DNA of 64,000 nucleotides from an uncultured Prevotellaceae bacterium (GTDB taxonomy: Bacteria; Bacteroidota; Bacteroidia; Bacteroidales; Bacteroidaceae), in the NCBI GenBank assembly GCA_946405695.1, contig CAMJIA010000002.1, positions 1 to 64,000 on the forward strand, in the 5' to 3' direction. The notes beneath the pieces were generated by a model. The model was not told the origin of the DNA, did no database searches, and saw only the letters and a program-made list of their open reading frames with translations. The translations under genes were made by a program, and so were the position numbers. Shown here in pieces: positions 36,325-43,830 of this stretch; the stretch's first letter is position 1, and each line of letters starts with the position of its first letter.

Positions 36325-37584
36325 ATGTCATATTTATTTTCATCAGAATCAGTATCGGAAGGTCATCCCGACAAGGTGGCCGACCAGATTAGTGACGCCA
36401 TTCTCGATCAGTTCCTGGCTTACGACGACAAGGCCCGTGTGGCTTGTGAGTCGTTTGTCACTACCGGACAGGTGGTGTTGATGGGCGAGGTGCGCAGTGA
36501 TGTGTATATCGACCTGCAGTCCATTGCACGTAGTACCATTCAGAAGATAGGATATACCAAGGCTGAATACCAGTTCGACGGCAATTCCTGTGGTATTCTG
36601 ACAGCCATCCATGAGCAGAGCGAGGATATCAATCGAGGTGTGGATAATGGCGATGAGGACGAACAGGGCGCTGGCGACCAGGGCATGATGTTCGGCTATG
36701 CCACCAACGAGACAGAGAACCTGATGCCTGTATCGCTTGATCTCGCACATCTCATCATGCGTACCTTGGCTGAGATTCGCAAGGAGGGTAAGGTGATGAC
36801 CTATCTCAGACCAGACTCCAAGAGTCAGGTAACTATCCAGTATAGCGATGCCGGCATTCCTGAGCGCATTGATACCATTGTCGTCTCCACCCAACACGAC
36901 GAGTTCGACAGCGACGACGAGCGCATGCTGGCCAAGATTCGTGAGGACGTCATCAATATCCTGATACCTCGTGTCAAGGAGAAGATTCACTCAAGTAGTG
37001 TGTTGTCGCTGTTTGGCGACGACATCAAGTACTTCGTCAACCCCACAGGTAAGTTCGTCATTGGTGGTCCTCATGGTGATACGGGTCTGACGGGTCGTAA
37101 GATTATTGTCGACACCTATGGTGGCAAGGGAGCCCATGGTGGTGGTGCCTTCTCTGGCAAAGACTCTTCGAAGGTGGACCGCAGTGCCGCCTATGCAGCT
37201 CGTCATATTGCCAAGAACATGGTGGCTGCTGGTGTTGCCGACGAGATGCTGGTGCAGATCAGCTATGCCATTGGTGTTGCCAAACCCATGAATATCTATG
37301 TCAACACCTATGGCCGTTCGCACGTCAACATGACAGATGGTGAGATTGCCAAGAAGATAGAACAGCTCTTCGACCTGCGTCCCAAAGCTATTGAGCGTTC
37401 GCTGAAGTTGCGTCAGCCCATGTACTTGGAGACAGCAGCCTACGGACACATGGGACGCCAGTCGGAGGTGGTGAAGAAGACCTTTACCAGTCGCTACCAC
37501 GATACCAAGACCATCGATGTCGAGCTCTTCACGTGGGAGAAGCTGGATAGGGTAGAGGATATCAAGAAGGCATTCGCATTGTAA
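36325..37584 (+). CDS. metK: S-adenosylmethionine synthetase
   Basis: The 419-residue enzyme makes SAM from methionine and ATP. It shows the three-domain MetK layout: [20 protein letters not shown] at the N-terminus, the [12 protein letters not shown] motif and the [16 protein letters not shown] loop. It is longer than the 384-residue E. coli form, as usual in Bacteroidota. Its promoter is 17 nt upstream, and it leads a tight run with DUF4271, hemD, rnpA and yidD, so SAM supply may be co-transcribed with them. Confidence 0.97.
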   Translation: MSYLFSSESVSEGHPDKVADQISDAILDQFLAYDDKARVACESFVTTGQVVLMGEVRSDVYIDLQSIARSTIQKIGYTKAEYQFDGNSCGILTAIHEQSEDINRGVDNGDEDEQGAGDQGMMFGYATNETENLMPVSLDLAHLIMRTLAEIRKEGKVMTYLRPDSKSQVTIQYSDAGIPERIDTIVVSTQHDEFDSDDERMLAKIREDVINILIPRVKEKIHSSSVLSLFGDDIKYFVNPTGKFVIGGPHGDTGLTGRKIIVDTYGGKGAHGGGAFSGKDSSKVDRSAAYAARHIAKNMVAAGVADEMLVQISYAIGVAKPMNIYVNTYGRSHVNMTDGEIAKKIEQLFDLRPKAIERSLKLRQPMYLETAAYGHMGRQSEVVKKTFTSRYHDTKTIDVELFTWEKLDRVEDIKKAFAL

Positions 37585-37587
37585 GCA

Positions 37588-38421
37588 TTGATACCAGCAG
37601 ACAGCATATTTCTGTTAGAGAAACCGGTAGAGGAGATACAAATCGACCTGCCCGAGTATTACAAGGAGGGATTCTTTTCTAAAGACTCCCTCTTTCATCC
37701 TGAATTGGAGGGTGGACGTTATGGCTCAGTAGGTGATCCTGTACCCTATAGTGTTCGCAGCGACGATGTCATCACGTCGCTCTTGCTGGTATTCTTCGTA
37801 TTGGCTGTCGTTTCATACTCCAATATTCGTGGCTTTTTCTCTCGCCAGGCTAAGAACTTCTTCCATACTCCTCACGAAGGGGCGACCTCTATGACGGAAA
37901 CTGCTACCGAGGCACGTTTCCAGGTGTTCATCGTCTTCCTGACGGGCCTTATGTTTGCCACGCTTTATTATTTCTACTCGCTCCACTATAACGGCGATTC
38001 TTATATCCTTAGCTCGCAATACTACCTCATTCTGATTGTCTGGGCTATCTTCCTACTCTATTTCCTGGTGAAGATGGGACTCTACTCTCTAGTCAATTTG
38101 GTGTTCTTTGATGGTAAAAGAAATAGACAATGGATAAAGTCCTTGTTGTTCATTATTGCCTTGGAGGGACTCTTGTCAGTGCCGGCAGTCATTATGGGTC
38201 CATACTTCGATTTATCTATACATAAAGTAGAAATTTATTTCGCAATTATGCTTGTTTTGGTCAAATTGATGACATTTTATAAGTGCTTTATCATCTTTTT
38301 TCGCCAAAATGTCGTTGGTCTGCAAATTATTTTGTACCTTTGTGCGCTCGAAATAGTGCCTTTAGTGGCATTGTGGGAAATTCTGGATGTCACAGCAAAC
38401 AATTTGAAAATAAATTTTTAG
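37588..38421 (+). CDS. DUF4271 family membrane protein
   Basis: The 277-residue product has a soluble N-terminal segment of about 65 residues and then six or so hydrophobic segments (LLLVFFVLAVVSY, VFLTGLMFATLYYFY, LILIVWAIFLLYFLV and others), matching the Bacteroidota-only DUF4271 family. Function is unknown. The start is a TTG directly after metK, with only one codon between the metK TAA and this TTG in the same frame; the first in-frame ATG lies after the first membrane segment, so the TTG start is the best choice. As I recall, it often lies beside hemD in Bacteroidales. Confidence 0.8.
   Translation: MIPADSIFLLEKPVEEIQIDLPEYYKEGFFSKDSLFHPELEGGRYGSVGDPVPYSVRSDDVITSLLLVFFVLAVVSYSNIRGFFSRQAKNFFHTPHEGATSMTETATEARFQVFIVFLTGLMFATLYYFYSLHYNGDSYILSSQYYLILIVWAIFLLYFLVKMGLYSLVNLVFFDGKRNRQWIKSLLFIIALEGLLSVPAVIMGPYFDLSIHKVEIYFAIMLVLVKLMTFYKCFIIFFRQNVVGLQIILYLCALEIVPLVALWEILDVTANNLKINF
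38335..38342 (+). promoter_or_regulatory. internal -7 box before hemD
   Basis: TACCTTTG inside the end of the DUF4271 gene, with a TTG 17 bases upstream, 86 bases before the hemD start. It could drive hemD-rnpA-yidD apart from metK. The bases also encode Leu-Tyr-Leu-Cys, so chance is possible. Confidence 0.4.
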
Positions 38422-38427
38422 GACACA

Positions 38428-39177
38428 ATGATAAAAAAGATTTTGGTTTCACAACCTAAACCGTCAAGCGAGAAGTCGCCTTACTACGACATCGCTTCCA
38501 AGTTCGACGTGGAACTCGTGTTCCGTCCGTTTATCAAGGTTGAGGGAATCACGGCTAAGGACTTTCGCGCCCAGAAGGTGAATATCCTGGACTATACTGC
38601 CATCGTTTTCACCTCTCGTCACGCCATCGACCACTTCTTTACTTTGGCTAAGGAGTTGCGTGTAGCCATTCCTGAGGATATGAAGTATTTCTGCGTGACG
38701 GAGACTATCTCGTTGTATATCCAGAAATATGTGCAGTATCGTAAGCGCAAGGTGTTCTTTGGAACCACTGGTAAGATTGATGACCTGCTGCCCACTATGG
38801 TGAAGCATAAGACGGAGAAGTACCTCGTACCTATGAGCGACGTCCACAACGACAGTGTTGCCCAACTGCTGGACTCCAAGAAGCTGAACCATCGCGAGTG
38901 TGTGATGTATCGTACTGTCAGCAACGACTTCACTCCTGAGGAGGTGAAGACCTTCGACTACGACATGCTGATCTTCTTCAGTCCGTCAGGTATCGAGTCA
39001 CTCACCAAGAACTTCCCAGACTTCAAGCAGGGAGAGATTGCCATTGCCACCTTCGGTCCTACTACCGCACAGGCTGCCAAGGCCGCAGGTCTGCGTCTCG
39101 ACATCGAGGCTCCTTCTGAGAAGTATCCTTCCATGACGGGTGCCCTTCAGCACTATCTCCTCACTGTTGAGGACTAG
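38428..39177 (+). CDS. hemD: uroporphyrinogen-III synthase
   Basis: The 249-residue product matches the loosely conserved HemD fold: ILVSQPKPSSEKSPYYDIA at the start, VFTSRHAIDHFF for the first domain, MSDVHNDSVAQLL for the hinge, and FFSPSGIESLTKNFP and IATFGPTTAQAAKAAGL for the second domain. HemD closes and inverts ring D of hydroxymethylbilane in haem synthesis. It follows DUF4271 by 6 nt and precedes rnpA by 3 nt. Confidence 0.9.
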   Translation: MIKKILVSQPKPSSEKSPYYDIASKFDVELVFRPFIKVEGITAKDFRAQKVNILDYTAIVFTSRHAIDHFFTLAKELRVAIPEDMKYFCVTETISLYIQKYVQYRKRKVFFGTTGKIDDLLPTMVKHKTEKYLVPMSDVHNDSVAQLLDSKKLNHRECVMYRTVSNDFTPEEVKTFDYDMLIFFSPSGIESLTKNFPDFKQGEIAIATFGPTTAQAAKAAGLRLDIEAPSEKYPSMTGALQHYLLTVED

Positions 39178-39180
39178 TGT

Positions 39181-39597
39181 TTGTCCGTTCAATCCGTTTC
39201 ATCTGTGGTCGTCAATAAATTCGGATTTCGCAAGCGTGAGCGCATGGTGAGTCTGCGACTCATCGACGAGCTCTTTGGTGGAGGACACAGTCGCTCTGTA
39301 GCAGCCTTCCCGTTGCGTGCCGTCTTTATGTCGCGTCAGCGCAATGCTCATGACGAGCCCCTGCAGATGCTGGTCAGCGTACCCAAGAAACATTTCCATC
39401 ATGCTGTAGACCGCAATCACGTCAAACGCCAGGTGCGTGAGGCGTGGCGTCTACATAAACAACTGCTTGTCGAGGCTATTGCCCCTGACAAGCAGTTACT
39501 TGTTGCCTTTGTCTGGCTCTCCGACGAGCAACTGCCTACCTCCGCTGTCGAGGAACGCATCGTTAATATCGTGAAGCGCATTCAGGAGAGACTTTAA
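39181..39597 (+). CDS. rnpA: ribonuclease P protein component
   Basis: The 138-residue basic protein has the RnpA core: FGFRKRERMVSLRLIDELF, LVSVPKKHFHHAVDRNHVKRQVREAWR (the RNR-type signature, here as DRNHVKRQVREAWR), and a helical end. It assists the RNA subunit in cutting 5' leaders from pre-tRNA. No ATG lies before the conserved core, so the start is the TTG at 39181 or the GTG at 39205; the former gives the frame listed. Nearly adjacent to hemD and yidD. Confidence 0.9.
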   Translation: MSVQSVSSVVVNKFGFRKRERMVSLRLIDELFGGGHSRSVAAFPLRAVFMSRQRNAHDEPLQMLVSVPKKHFHHAVDRNHVKRQVREAWRLHKQLLVEAIAPDKQLLVAFVWLSDEQLPTSAVEERIVNIVKRIQERL

Positions 39598-39637
39598 TTC
39601 GTACAATTCGTTTTAATTCGTTGTTGTCATTAAATCC

Positions 39638-39871
39638 GTGTTCAGCTTCATCCGTCGTTTCCTGATAATGCTATTGGTGGCGCCCATCCGCTTCTACCAG
39701 ACTGTCATCTCTCCGATGACTCCTCCTTCCTGCCGTTTCACTCCCACTTGTAGCGAGTACGCACGTCAGGCCATCATCAAGCATGGTCCCTTTAAAGGCC
39801 TCTATCTTGCCATTTGGCGCATTCTCCGTTGCAATCCCTGGGGTGGCTCCGGCTACGATCCTGTACCCTAA
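39638..39871 (+). CDS. yidD: YidD membrane protein insertion efficiency factor
   Basis: This 77-residue product shows the full YidD signature: [51 protein letters not shown] and GGSGYDPVP. It helps YidC-dependent insertion into the inner membrane. It starts with GTG. The rnpA-yidD pairing is seen across bacteria. Confidence 0.95.
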   Translation: MFSFIRRFLIMLLVAPIRFYQTVISPMTPPSCRFTPTCSEYARQAIIKHGPFKGLYLAIWRILRCNPWGGSGYDPVP

Positions 39872-39902
39872 GGTACCAAGAAACCGTACCCCAATATTTT
39901 TT

Positions 39903-40144
39903 AGTCCGTAGTTAGCGAACTCTTGGTCCGTAGGCTGCGGACTGCGAGTCCGTAACCTACGGACTGGATTTTGCAAGTGTCCTTATGGCAGAAACTGACG
40001 GTCTCTAAATTTGGAACCGATGGTTTCTCCGTTGGAAACCAGTGGTTTCTCCGTTGGAAACCGATGGTTTCTCCTTGAGGAACCGTTGGTTTCCAACAGG
40101 GCTCCCAATGGAATCTCCCGTTGGGACGACCGAAAAGTGCCATG
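39903..40144. repeat. 22-nt periodic array of small palindromes
   Basis: The gap after yidD keeps a 22-base (2 x 11) register for about eleven units. The first three (39903-39968) have cores AGTCCGTAGTT, GGTCCGTAGGC and AGTCCGTAACC; the third is a perfect hairpin AGTCCGTA-ACC-TACGGACT. Units at 40013-40034, 40035-40056, 40057-40078 and 40079-40100 carry GAAACC-GAT-GGTTTC or close variants followed by TCCGTTG; 39991 and 40101 are weaker copies in the same register. There are no spacers, so it is not CRISPR. With a period of 22 it cannot be a protein repeat. Confidence 0.8.
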
Positions 40145-40221
40145 TATCTCGTTAAGTCCAATTCCTGCTATAAATCCTGCTCTTTTGTAAGGAATTCAGT
40201 AATATTAATGTTAACGTATTA

Positions 40222-40269
40222 TAAATTTGCGGTTTTAGTCGTTCATTACAATAATAATATGTACCTTTG
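40222..40269 (+). promoter_or_regulatory. two -7 boxes before the 491-aa secreted protein gene
   Basis: TAAATTTG at 40222-40229 and TACCTTTG at 40262-40269 both fit the consensus. The nearer one would give a leader of about 100 bases, AT-rich and without a clear structure. The rest of the 39872-40372 gap holds the 22-nt array. Confidence 0.55.
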
Positions 40270-40372
40270 CCGCCGTTTTAAGATTTAATAACTAACTTAT
40301 TTTGTTCTGATTGCTTCGATTCTATTAAGAAAACGAGATTATATAATTATAACTAACTAATTTAATTCATTT

Positions 40373-41848
40373 ATGAAAAGATTATCTACTTACTTATGTA
40401 CGCTCGCTCTTTTGTTTGGAGTAGTGGGGGTGGCAAATGCTCAAGATCCAGGGAAAAAAGTTTATGAAAAAGACTGGACATCTGCAGGTTCTTACACTAT
40501 GTGGAATCAAGGACTTGATAAGGAGGGGAAAAGTATCGGAATTGTTAGCGAGGCTCTGCAAGTTGTTAATGGTGCTGCTGTTGCCAATTGGGAAGCACAG
40601 TATTTCGTTGGTGATGGCTGTCCCGTCAAAAAGGGTGCAAACTATGTTGTACGTATTGGTATTAAAGGTTCCGAAGCTGGTAGTCTGACTTGTGTGTTGG
40701 GTGGTTGGAGTGATAATAGGAACACATCACTTGCTTTTACTACAACGGCCAGCGATGTCGAAGTAACGATTAAAGACATGCCTGGTACGGTTGCTAATGC
40801 ACATGTTATGCTTCAGTCTGGTGCTTTTGTTGGTACCCTTACCATTACAAAGGTACAAGTATTTGAATTAGAGAGTGTAGATACCTATGGTGATGCCATT
40901 GGCTCGAAAGATTTTACGTCTGCTGGTGACCAAAGTATATACTGGAAATCTGGTGCTGCTCCAGCTCCAACATATTCAGAAGAAAATGGCTTGACAATTA
41001 CTACTGCAGCAGCTGCAGCAAATTTTTGGGACTATCAGTATAATATAGCTCAAGCAGCCACTGAAAATGGTAAGGATTATATTATCCACCTCAATGTAAA
41101 AGGAACTGTGTCGGATAAAAATATTCACTGGAGTTTTGGCAATTATCCCAATACTGTATCAGGTTCATTTAAGGTTACTGATGCTTGGAATACTATCGAG
41201 TTGATGTGTGCTGGCGTGCCTTATACAGGAACTTCAGATTTGGCAATTCAAACAGGTGACTATGTTGCAACTTTATATGTCAAGGACGTCACAATTTATC
41301 CTGCAGTTGAGGGAAGACTTGTTGAAGTCGGTGATGCAGGATATTCTACATTTAGTGCCAGTAAGGCTGTTAGGATGCGTGGCGTTACCGCTTATGCTGC
41401 TAAATATCAAGATGGGCATATTGCTTTGACTCCTGTAACAGAGATACCGGCAAACACTGGTGTTATCATTGAGGCAGCTGAGGATACTTATAAAGTTCCT
41501 GTTATTGAGAGTGCTGCACCACTTGGTTCTATAAACGAACTGCTGGTTTCTGATGGTTCTGTAACTGGTGATGGCTCTACTATCTATGCTCTTGGTAAGA
41601 AGGGTGGTGTAGTAGGCTTTGCAATGGTTAAGAGTGGAACAAAGGTTCCAAAGGGTAAGGCATATATCGTAATTGCTGGTGGTGGCGCTCGTGAGTTTAT
41701 CGGATTCAACGAGGAGGCAACTGGCATTGAGGCTGTTCAGCAGGATGCTAAGGCAGACAACCAGTACTTCAACCTTGCAGGTCAGCGTGTAGCTCAGCCC
41801 ACTAAGGGTCTGTATATCGTGAATGGTAAGAAGGTTATCGTTAAGTAA
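40373..41848 (+). CDS. secreted protein with two carbohydrate-binding-like modules and GKKVIVK tail
   Basis: The 491-residue protein has a signal peptide ending in GVANAQ. Two beta-sandwich modules follow, of the kind seen in CBM4/9-like or galactose-binding domains (about 29-165 from KDWTSAGSYTMWNQ, and 175-310 from KDFTSAGDQSIYWKSG). A third module (about 315-455, GDAGYSTFSASKAVRM) is shared in form with the C-terminal part of the 1182-aa protein at 319. The end is LAGQRVAQPTKGLYIVNG then KKVIVK, like a type IX secretion tail. No catalytic site is seen; a surface sugar-binding role is likely. The first two thirds are AT-rich, the tail uses neighbour-like codons. It is paired with the acidic peptide gene at 41921. 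Confidence 0.85.
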   Translation: MKRLSTYLCTLALLFGVVGVANAQDPGKKVYEKDWTSAGSYTMWNQGLDKEGKSIGIVSEALQVVNGAAVANWEAQYFVGDGCPVKKGANYVVRIGIKGSEAGSLTCVLGGWSDNRNTSLAFTTTASDVEVTIKDMPGTVANAHVMLQSGAFVGTLTITKVQVFELESVDTYGDAIGSKDFTSAGDQSIYWKSGAAPAPTYSEENGLTITTAAAAANFWDYQYNIAQAATENGKDYIIHLNVKGTVSDKNIHWSFGNYPNTVSGSFKVTDAWNTIELMCAGVPYTGTSDLAIQTGDYVATLYVKDVTIYPAVEGRLVEVGDAGYSTFSASKAVRMRGVTAYAAKYQDGHIALTPVTEIPANTGVIIEAAEDTYKVPVIESAAPLGSINELLVSDGSVTGDGSTIYALGKKGGVVGFAMVKSGTKVPKGKAYIVIAGGGAREFIGFNEEATGIEAVQQDAKADNQYFNLAGQRVAQPTKGLYIVNGKKVIVK

Positions 41849-41851
41849 TTT

Positions 41852-41892
41852 GAATTAATGGAAAATTAATGCAGAATTAATGGTAATTAATG
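41852..41892. repeat. AATTAATG repeat at 11-nt spacing
   Basis: AATTAATG occurs at 41853, 41864, 41875 and 41885 (steps of 11, 11 and 10) in the gap between the 491-aa gene and its peptide gene. Confidence 0.8.
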
Positions 41893-41920
41893 TTTAAACA
41901 TAAAAAATAGAAAAGACAAT

Positions 41921-42106
41921 ATGAAAAAGCAATATATCATTCCCGCTACAGACGTTATCGAGATTAAGGTAACTCAGATGCTGACTACTAGCTTGACTGT
42001 GATTGACCCTTCTGATCCTGCAAATCAGTTGGACGAAGGCGATATCCTGTCTCGTGAAGGCGACTTCGAAGAGGACGACTTCGATATGGGCGAAGAGGAT
42101 TTCTAA
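41921..42106 (+). CDS. 61-aa acidic peptide, MKKxYIIP family
   Basis: The product is 61 residues: MKKQYIIPATDVIEIKVTQ, then MLTTS, and SREGDFEEDDF near an end made mostly of Asp and Glu. It matches the 52-aa product at 3885 in its start (MKKxYIIP), the QML..S core, the SREG.F motif and the acidic end, and it follows the same kind of tailed secreted protein. There is no signal peptide or membrane helix. It ends before a strong terminator. Function is unknown; a partner or regulator of the upstream secreted protein is a guess from pairing. Confidence 0.8.
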   Translation: MKKQYIIPATDVIEIKVTQMLTTSLTVIDPSDPANQLDEGDILSREGDFEEDDFDMGEEDF

Positions 42107-42128
42107 CGATTCGTTATAACACTTATAT

Positions 42129-42173
42129 CATCCGCGAGGCTGGCCCCAGGTCATTGCCTCGCGGATGTTTTGT
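42129..42173 (+). terminator. terminator after the 61-aa peptide gene
   Basis: A perfect 12-pair stem (CATCCGCGAGGC/GCCTCGCGGATG) with a 15-base loop, followed by TTTTGT. Confidence 0.9.
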
Positions 42174-42196
42174 AACATTTGTTACATAGCGCAAAG

Positions 42197-42236
42197 TCCG
42201 CGACACATGAGGTAAGGTCAGTGTCGCGGATTTTTT
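42197..42236 (+). terminator. second hairpin with T run, touching the xylan operon promoter
   Basis: A perfect 10-pair stem (TCCGCGACAC/GTGTCGCGGA) is followed by six T; the -7 box starts two bases after the T run. It may stop leftover readthrough or act as a start-site element. Confidence 0.7.
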
Positions 42237-42237
42237 G

Positions 42238-42245
42238 TACCTTTG
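42238..42245 (+). promoter_or_regulatory. -7 box of the xylan operon
   Basis: TACCTTTG, 45 bases before the carboxylesterase ATG. No other TAnnTTTG box was seen in the gaps down to 59682, and all gaps are short. Confidence 0.7.
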
Positions 42246-42289
42246 CAGTGTTAAACCATACTAACTAACCAATTAAGATATTGAGTGAA

Positions 42290-43798
42290 ATGAAAAAACT
42301 GTTTCTGTTGATGCCGCTGATGGCATTATTGGTGGGCTGCGCTTGCGATGACGAGGAAGCGCTGAGTCCTGTATTGACTGTTGAAGGCGGTCAGATTCAA
42401 GGTGTGCGAGCAGAGAACCCTGGTGTGTATGTCTTCAAGGGCATTCCCTATGCTGCAGCACCCATTGGCGACCTGCGCTGGCGTGAGCCACAGCCCGTTG
42501 AGGCGTGGGACAGCGTGAAGGTGTGCGACAAGTTCGGACATCCTGGCTATCAGAGCGTCCACTATCCTGGCTTCTATACCTCAGAATGGGGTTATGGCGA
42601 TGAGGCACCCTACAGCGAGGACTGCCTGTATCTGAACGTATGGACCAAGGCCCCTGGAGAGGTGGATAAGAAGCTGCCTGTAGCCCTGTGGATTCATGGT
42701 GGAGGCTATCGTGAGGGCTGGGGCTCAGAACCAGAGTTCGACGGACAGGAGTGGGCATCGAAGGATGTCGTCCTCGTCACCATCAACTATCGTCTGGGCA
42801 TCTTTGGCTTCATGACCTATCCTGAACTGTCTGCAGAGAGTCCCAACCACGTCAGTGGTAACTATGGCATCCTCGACCAGATACAGTCGCTGAAGTGGGT
42901 GAAGGAGAACATCGCCCAGTTTGGTGGCGACCCCAACAACGTCACCATCTTCGGACAGAGTGCTGGTGCTGGTAGCGTCCGTACCCTTTGCGAGAGTCCG
43001 CTGGCTCGTGGCCTGTTCCACAAGGCAGTCATCATGAGTGGTGGAGGAATCAATATCCCTGCTAAGGATGGCGAGGAGGCTAAGTCTGTTACCCCAATGA
43101 ACAAGTTCTTCACCTACAACCCCACACTTGCTGAGAGCGAGGCAGAGACCAAGATGGTGATGGACTGGGCTGGACTGACAGACCTGAAGGCCCTGCGTGC
43201 TGCCTCTACGGAGTTGCTCTATACCATTCCGCAGTTGTACAACATGGTGAACAAGAGCGATGTGTTCGTCATGCAGCGTCCCATCGTCGATGGCTACGTG
43301 TCGCTGAAGAGTTTCGATGCTGCTACCCGTGAAGGAACCATTGCCGATGTACCCTATATGATTGGCTATACGCTGAACGACATGGGTTCCATGGGTCCTG
43401 GCATTGCCGAGTTCTGTAAGGTGCGTCAGAGTCAGGGTGCCCAGGCTTGGGCCTACGAGTTCTGTCGTAAGTTGCCTGATGATGGCAAGCATCCTGCTAT
43501 CACCAGTCGTCTGAAGGGAGCCTTCCACTCCAGCGACCTGTGGTTTGTCTTCAAGTCGCTGAAGCACTGTTGGCGTCCTTGGACACAGGGCGACTGGGAC
43601 CTGTCAGAGAAGATGCTGACAGCCTGGACCAACTTTGCCAAGTACAGCAATCCTAATGGCAACGAAAACCAAAACGAAAAACTGGGTTGGGAACCCTGCA
43701 CCACAGAGAAGCCTCACTTCATGCGCTTCAAGCTGGACGACAAGGATGCTGAGGCCTCAGACATGGGTGACTTCCTGGTTGACGAGATACAAAAGTAA
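42290..43798 (+). CDS. type B carboxylesterase lipoprotein
   Basis: The product is 502 residues from the ATG at 42290 (a TTG three codons earlier is less likely), with lipobox LLVGC (Cys17). It is a carboxylesterase type B alpha/beta hydrolase: the N-terminal KGIPYAAAPIGDLRWREP and EDCLYLNVW motifs, oxyanion loop HGGGYREG, nucleophile Ser224 in GQSAGAG, and a likely catalytic His in AFHSSDLWFVF. As first gene of a xylan operon it probably removes acetyl or feruloyl groups from xylan; substrate is inferred. Confidence 0.9.
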   Translation: MKKLFLLMPLMALLVGCACDDEEALSPVLTVEGGQIQGVRAENPGVYVFKGIPYAAAPIGDLRWREPQPVEAWDSVKVCDKFGHPGYQSVHYPGFYTSEWGYGDEAPYSEDCLYLNVWTKAPGEVDKKLPVALWIHGGGYREGWGSEPEFDGQEWASKDVVLVTINYRLGIFGFMTYPELSAESPNHVSGNYGILDQIQSLKWVKENIAQFGGDPNNVTIFGQSAGAGSVRTLCESPLARGLFHKAVIMSGGGINIPAKDGEEAKSVTPMNKFFTYNPTLAESEAETKMVMDWAGLTDLKALRAASTELLYTIPQLYNMVNKSDVFVMQRPIVDGYVSLKSFDAATREGTIADVPYMIGYTLNDMGSMGPGIAEFCKVRQSQGAQAWAYEFCRKLPDDGKHPAITSRLKGAFHSSDLWFVFKSLKHCWRPWTQGDWDLSEKMLTAWTNFAKYSNPNGNENQNEKLGWEPCTTEKPHFMRFKLDDKDAEASDMGDFLVDEIQK

Positions 43799-43830
43799 CA
43801 CACAATAACACACAAACAAAGGATAAGACT

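Noticed and set aside
39903..40144. Possible CRISPR array
   Set aside because: Units abut at 22 bases with no unique spacers, copies are degenerate and no cas gene is present.
39901..40161. 86-codon minus-strand frame over the 22-nt array
   Set aside because: The period is not a multiple of three, so the repeat is not a protein repeat; no family match or promoter box.
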